Origin: Tetradesmus obliquus
Lineage: Eukaryota > Chlorophyta > Chlorophyceae > Sphaeropleales > Scenedesmaceae
DNA length: 64,000 nt
Assembly: GCA_030272155.1 (NCBI GenBank)
Contig: CP126193.1
Span: 3,224,001 to 3,288,000, forward strand
Reading direction: 5' to 3'
A model generated the notes under the pieces. It searched no databases, was not told the DNA's origin, and saw only the letters and a list, made by a program, of their open reading frames with translations. Each line of letters opens with the position of its first letter. Position 1 is the first letter of the stretch. The translations under genes and the position numbers were made by a program. Shown here piece by piece: positions 60,171 to 64,000 of the stretch.

Positions 60171-62083
60171 ATGACCTTGACAGTCGGCCTGGAGGCTGCC
60201 GCTGGCCTTGCATACAGGGCCAACAGGGGCAATGTCAATGCAGCCACAGCGGCCATGCGCACCATGCTAGAGGACGCAGGCCTGCCTGTGCCCTCTAATC
60301 CACTGCAATACATGCGGATTTGGGGCCCGCGCATGGATGTTGACGGCAACATTGTCGTCCCTGAGTCAGGCAGCGGCCGTCCGCCAAAACTGACTGATGC
60401 TCAGACGCACACATGCTATGCTGAATGCCTCAACTGGTATGCAGCAGGCAGGCCGCGGCCGTACGAGTCGGTACACGCGCTCATGACAACCAACCCCGTG
60501 GTGCGTGACATCATCACAGCCGCTGGCGTCTCCGGCGAGACCCTGACCAGGCACATGAGGCAGATTGACCCGCACTTCCAGTATGGCAAGGTGCGCAACC
60601 GGCCCTACCTGGACGCGCAGCACAAGCGGGACAGGGTGACATCGTGTGGTGAGAAGCTGCAGGTGTTTGAGGAGCAGAAGCCTTGGGTGGTGTATGTGGA
60701 TGAAAAGGTGATGTGCCTCAGCCAATGCTGCACCAGGGGCTGGTATAGCAGCGATGCAGAGGACTTTGCCTGGAGCATGCCACGGCTCACGCGCAACCGC
60801 AAGACGATCAAGCTGAAGTACATCATTGGCGTCAACTACCAGCTGGGGCCTGTGTGGATCAAGTTCTTCACAGGCACAACTGGCATGCCATGGGACAGGG
60901 AGGGCTGTGCTTACCGGGTGAGTTCATGCCATGAACAGCTTGGGGGGCCTGCCAGCAGTAACGTGCTGCACCGCCTGCTGCAGAGCTGCTGCCCAGCGCA
61001 CGGCGCGGCCGCACGGGTCATCAGCAGCACCCGCGTGAAGCCACAGCACACTGAACCCAAAGGCCAGTGCTGCTGTTGCCAGTGCCTCATCCTTGGCTTG
61101 CCTGATTGCCAGCGTGTCACCCCGGTTGTTGCGCCTGCCATCCTCTGTATCTATGTGTTGCTCCCCTTGAACCTCAATCAGCAAGCTGTGTGGCTTCAGC
61201 AGCATGGCATCCCACTTGTGCCGGTTCAGCCACAGCCCCTTGCTGCTGCCAGCTACCTGCAGCTGTATCTTCTTGCTAATAGCAACTGCCTCAACAGCAT
61301 AGCAGTCAACAGCTGCAGACTGGTCCAGCAATTGATACAGCAACCTCTCATGCTTGCTGCCCCTGCGCGTGCACACGTGGCATGCGAATGGCTGCTGGCC
61401 ACGGGATGCTGTTTGCAGTGCCAGCAGCCTTGTGTGCTTCCTGTTGCAGCACTTGCACTTGAACACAAGCTTGAGGGTGCTGTATGCTGCTTGGTCCTTC
61501 AGCAGCATGTAGTTTAATTCTGGCTTATACAGCTGTTCAGCCTCCTTGCTAAACTTCCCCCTGGGCCTGCCGCCGCGTGCCGCTGCTGCTGTGCTGCTGC
61601 CTGCACTGCTGCTGGTACCTGCAGACCACCACAAATGAGGAGGCAACAGGCATGACAGCTGATGAGTATGAGGATTGCATCTGGGACCTCAACCTCAACC
61701 TGGACACCATCTCAGAACGCCTGGGTTTGCAGCGCCACGCGCCCTGGCTGCTGTCACAGGACAACAGCACAGCCCACACCAAGGCTGAGCTTGCGTCGCT
61801 AGGCATCTGGCCTGCAGGCAGGCTTTTGAGTTTGCCAGCCCTGAGTCCTGACATGCACAAGGTAGTGGAGCATGTGCATGCATACCTGACCCAGGCAATG
61901 ACAGCCTGGCGTTATGCGCGCTGGAACAACAAGCCCAATGACAAGGAGTGCATAGCCAAGTTGGTGGAATTGTTCTTTGCCTACCCAGCTGCTTCTGTCC
62001 AGGCTGATATTGATAGCCTCCCAGCAACCTACCAGGCAATCATTAACAGTGGTGGGCTGTATGCCCCACCAGGCCTGAGGTAG
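60171..62083 (+). CDS. DDE transposase, unit 16
   Basis: Translations match unit 1. Exons 60171-60917 and 61625-62083. This is the last full unit before the terminal A module. Confidence 0.84.
60924..61508 (-). CDS. Intron-nested nuclease, unit 16
   Basis: Translation matches unit 1. The TTG-initiated frame extends to 61646. Confidence 0.7.
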   Translation of the reverse strand: MLLKDQAAYSTLKLVFKCKCCNRKHTRLLALQTASRGQQPFACHVCTRRGSKHERLLYQLLDQSAAVDCYAVEAVAISKKIQLQVAGSSKGLWLNRHKWDAMLLKPHSLLIEVQGEQHIDTEDGRRNNRGDTLAIRQAKDEALATAALAFGFSVLWLHAGAADDPCGRAVRWAAALQQAVQHVTAGRPPKLFMA

Positions 62084-62934
62084 AGGTTGGTGCATGCACT
62101 GCTTGCGCAACTCATGCAGATGGGTTGCCTGCTGCTGTTCAACTTGGTTGCTGCAAGCTGTTGCAACAGCTGATGTGGTGTAGTGACAGCACTGCATATG
62201 CTGGATGCATTTCATACCTGCTGCAACGTGATTGTCTTGGTTGTTGATGGGCATGGTGTGTTGGCACCCACAGCTGCTGGCGGCACTCGCGCTGCTGCTG
62301 CTGCCGAGTGCCTGGCAGCAATGCTCCATGCCTGACATGTGCCTGCAGGAGGCAATGGCACAGTAGAGATGGTATGTTACTGGCGGAGGTTCTGGTGCTG
62401 ATAAGTAAATCGTGTAGAGCCTGGCTGCTGCTGAAATGCAGCAGACCAGTTCTGCCAGGAGGGCGCAGCTGCTGCTCTGGCCAGCATGCTGCACAGCTGC
62501 AATGCTCATGCTAGGTAGCACGCTGTGTGTTCTACTGAAATATCACTTCTGAACTGCGGATGCGTGTTGCAATACATCGATGTCTGGCCAGGTTGTTGCT
62601 CCTCACCTGCTGCACGATTGCGTGATGCCTGCTCGTCCTCGCCCGACCTCCTGCTCCTGCCGTGCTCCTATCCGACATTTGAAGCCATATAGTATATTTC
62701 CGCGGTTGTGATCAGGGATTCCTGTCGCGCTACAGCAAGCAAGGTGGTAAGATCATGCCGAGTCAAACTTGGCAACGGCAAAGCTATGCGTGCAGCGATG
62801 CTTACATCCGGTGATAGTAGTCAGAAACTGCGAACTTCGATGCTGTATCACTGCAAATATTACCAGCGGCTGAGCTGCTGGTTCGCAACACACGTCAACA
62901 GCCCTAAACCCATGCCATGCAGGGGCTCGATACT

Positions 62935-63649
62935 CACTGGGTCTCATATTCATTCTCACAGGGCCTTTTGCCTGCCAAGTATCTGAGTTGCAACAGTATC
63001 AATCGCAAACTCGTACGTGTAAGGACGGTTACCACAGGCACACAATGCAGGGCTGAAGAGGCTGAATGCATGCACTCCTGCTGTGCTGCGTGCTGCTGCT
63101 GCTGTCGACCCCCCAGAAGTACTGCTTTTCAGCACATGTAACTTCCGCACAGAACAGCAACGAAAACGGTACTTGGGGCAAGGCTGCCAACAGCACACAT
63201 CAGCACAGCAAGGGGCCAGGAGCTGGTTGCAGGCAGCAGGTGGGCCAGCTGGGCTGCTGCTGCAGCGCGCTGCATCACTGTGTCACACCCAAATTATCGA
63301 GATGCACAAAACGCGTTATTTGCAAGTAGCAAAGCCAGGCAGGGCGAACATCACGAGTGCACACCAGCAATGTAATGCCATCACAGAAGCACACACAAGC
63401 CCACAGTGCATGGTCAGCCCTGCTGCTGCTGTCAGATGCAAGCATACTTTTTATGTTTCACTCGAAGCAGCACAGCAGGGCCAAAACACGCAAATCCCCG
63501 CAGTTTCTTAGGGCGCCCAGGGACATACGTAAACTCGGTTTTCTGGACATGCACGCAGGCTGCGCACAATCTGAGCACACCAATAGATGCATACGGATCT
63601 TGACTATGTACCTGCATGTACGAGGCGAGAATCTTTATGAGACCCAGTG
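62935..63649. mobile_element. Module A, terminal (17th) copy
   Basis: This 715-bp copy closes the array and is not followed by B. Its right inverted repeat ends at 63649 and is followed by GAT and host coding sequence instead of ACT and module B. Confidence 0.8.
63625..63649 (-). repeat. Right terminal inverted repeat of the whole array
   Basis: It ends TATGAGACCCAGTG, pairing with the left terminus at 4263-4287 (first 14 bp perfect, about 21 of 25 overall). Confidence 0.8.
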
Positions 63650-63652
63650 GAT
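63650..63652. other. Target-site duplication (GAT), right copy
   Basis: It matches GAT at 4260-4262. On the host coding strand it reads ATC, and a single ATC joins the two gene halves in frame. Confidence 0.85.
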
Positions 63653-64000
63653 GGTAACCAGCCAAGCACTGCTGGTCCATATCTAGCTCCCACCACAATC
63701 CAACTGCATTTGCAATCAACGGGGGCTGCACAGGGTCATCCAAGCGCATGCAGGCAAACATGGACAGCACAGTCCTGCTGAGCATCGGCCAGAAGAAAAA
63801 CAGCACCACAAGTGATAGCTGGCTAAGCTGGATGCCAATGTTGCTCACGCTGTCATCAGCAATGTCCTGACGTGCAGCAGATTGAGCACGCACATGCCAG
63901 CCGCTACTCATGTGTTGCTGATACAGTGATTTTGCCACTGCTTGCAGACCTTGAAGTCCCAGCAGCACTAGCAGCACCACAAGTGGCATCACCAAGGCAA
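63650..64000 (-). pseudogene. Upstream part of the same algal multi-pass membrane protein, split by the array
   Basis: This frame enters from the right edge and runs to the array boundary. It shows a hydrophobic segment (MPLVVLLVLLGLQG), a short polar loop, a second hydrophobic segment (LSLVVLFFFWPMLSRTVLSM) and the conserved stretch FACMRLDDPVQPPLIANAVG followed by LDMDQQCLAGYH, which is typical of this algal family just before the helix that begins LTWALAVGVPG on the other side of the array. The gene's N-terminal part, where related proteins often carry cysteine-rich repeats, is outside the window. Confidence 0.72.

Larger units (their letters stand above)
4263..63649. mobile_element. 59.4-kb tandem transposon array, (A-B)x16-A, unit 3667 bp
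   Basis: Sixteen head-to-tail units plus a terminal 715-bp module give 16 x 3667 + 715 = 59,387 bp, exactly the distance between the outer termini. A modules start at 4263 + 3667k (k = 0 to 16: 4263, 7930, 11597, 15264, 18931, 22598, 26265, 29932, 33599, 37266, 40933, 44600, 48267, 51934, 55601, 59268, 62935), each 715 bp long. B modules (2952 bp) fill the gaps, from 4978-7929 to 59983-62934. All units gave the same translations at the same offsets, so they appear identical. The array starts and ends exactly at A-module termini and is flanked by GAT. B carries a transposase and a nested nuclease. The array interrupts a host exon. Confidence 0.95.

Noticed and set aside
4263-63649. Satellite DNA or CRISPR-like array
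   Set aside because: The regular spacing comes from a 3667-bp gene-bearing unit with transposon termini and a target duplication, not from short repeats with unique spacers or a simple centromeric satellite.

Overview
The window looks like nuclear DNA of a green alga, probably class Chlorophyceae. The reasons are a spliced NRT2 nitrate transporter with many short GT-AG introns, abundant CAG/CTG triplet tracts, moderately high GC, and a membrane-protein domain I recognise from large algal cysteine-rich proteins. A sphaeroplealean such as Scenedesmus/Tetradesmus is possible, but I cannot confirm it.

Layout. (1) Positions 1-2694, minus strand: the first eight exons (about 358 codons) of an NRT2-type MFS nitrate transporter; its 3' part lies beyond the left edge. 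A TATA-like box sits about 150 bp upstream. (2) Positions 2695-3507: mostly intergenic or 3'-flanking sequence with no confident gene. (3) Positions 3508-4262 and 63650-64000, minus strand: two halves of one multi-pass membrane protein gene, split inside an exon. (4) Positions 4263-63649: a 59,387-bp insertion that splits this gene. It is flanked by a 3-bp target duplication (GAT), and removing it with one GAT copy joins the reading frame cleanly.

The insertion is a head-to-tail array with a period of exactly 3667 bp and the form (A-B)x16-A. Module A (715 bp, 17 copies) is bounded by about 25-bp imperfect inverted repeats beginning CACTGGGTCTCATA and has no convincing gene. Module B (2952 bp, 16 copies) encodes a two-exon IS630/Tc1-mariner-type DDE transposase (401 aa after splicing, D177/D295/E331). 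The transposase intron (707 bp) is almost wholly filled by an antisense gene for a zinc-ribbon plus PD-(D/E)xK/Vsr-like nuclease, whose stop codon abuts the 5' splice site. All 16 units gave the same translations in every frame compared, so the amplification is very recent, actively homogenised, or partly an assembly product.

How the parts may fit together. Inside the array each A copy is flanked by ACT on both sides, while the array's outer edges carry GAT. This suggests that A is the unit with active ends, that A once inserted (TSD ACT) into a DNA carrying B, and that an A-B circle or multimer then integrated at GAT to give A-(B-A)n, the structure expected of a cointegrate. The transposase in B is the obvious candidate mobiliser, but its family normally duplicates TA rather than 3 bp, so this link is unproven. 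The intron-borne antisense nuclease is the most unusual feature: it resembles a homing-endonuclease arrangement built on a spliceosomal intron inside a transposase gene.
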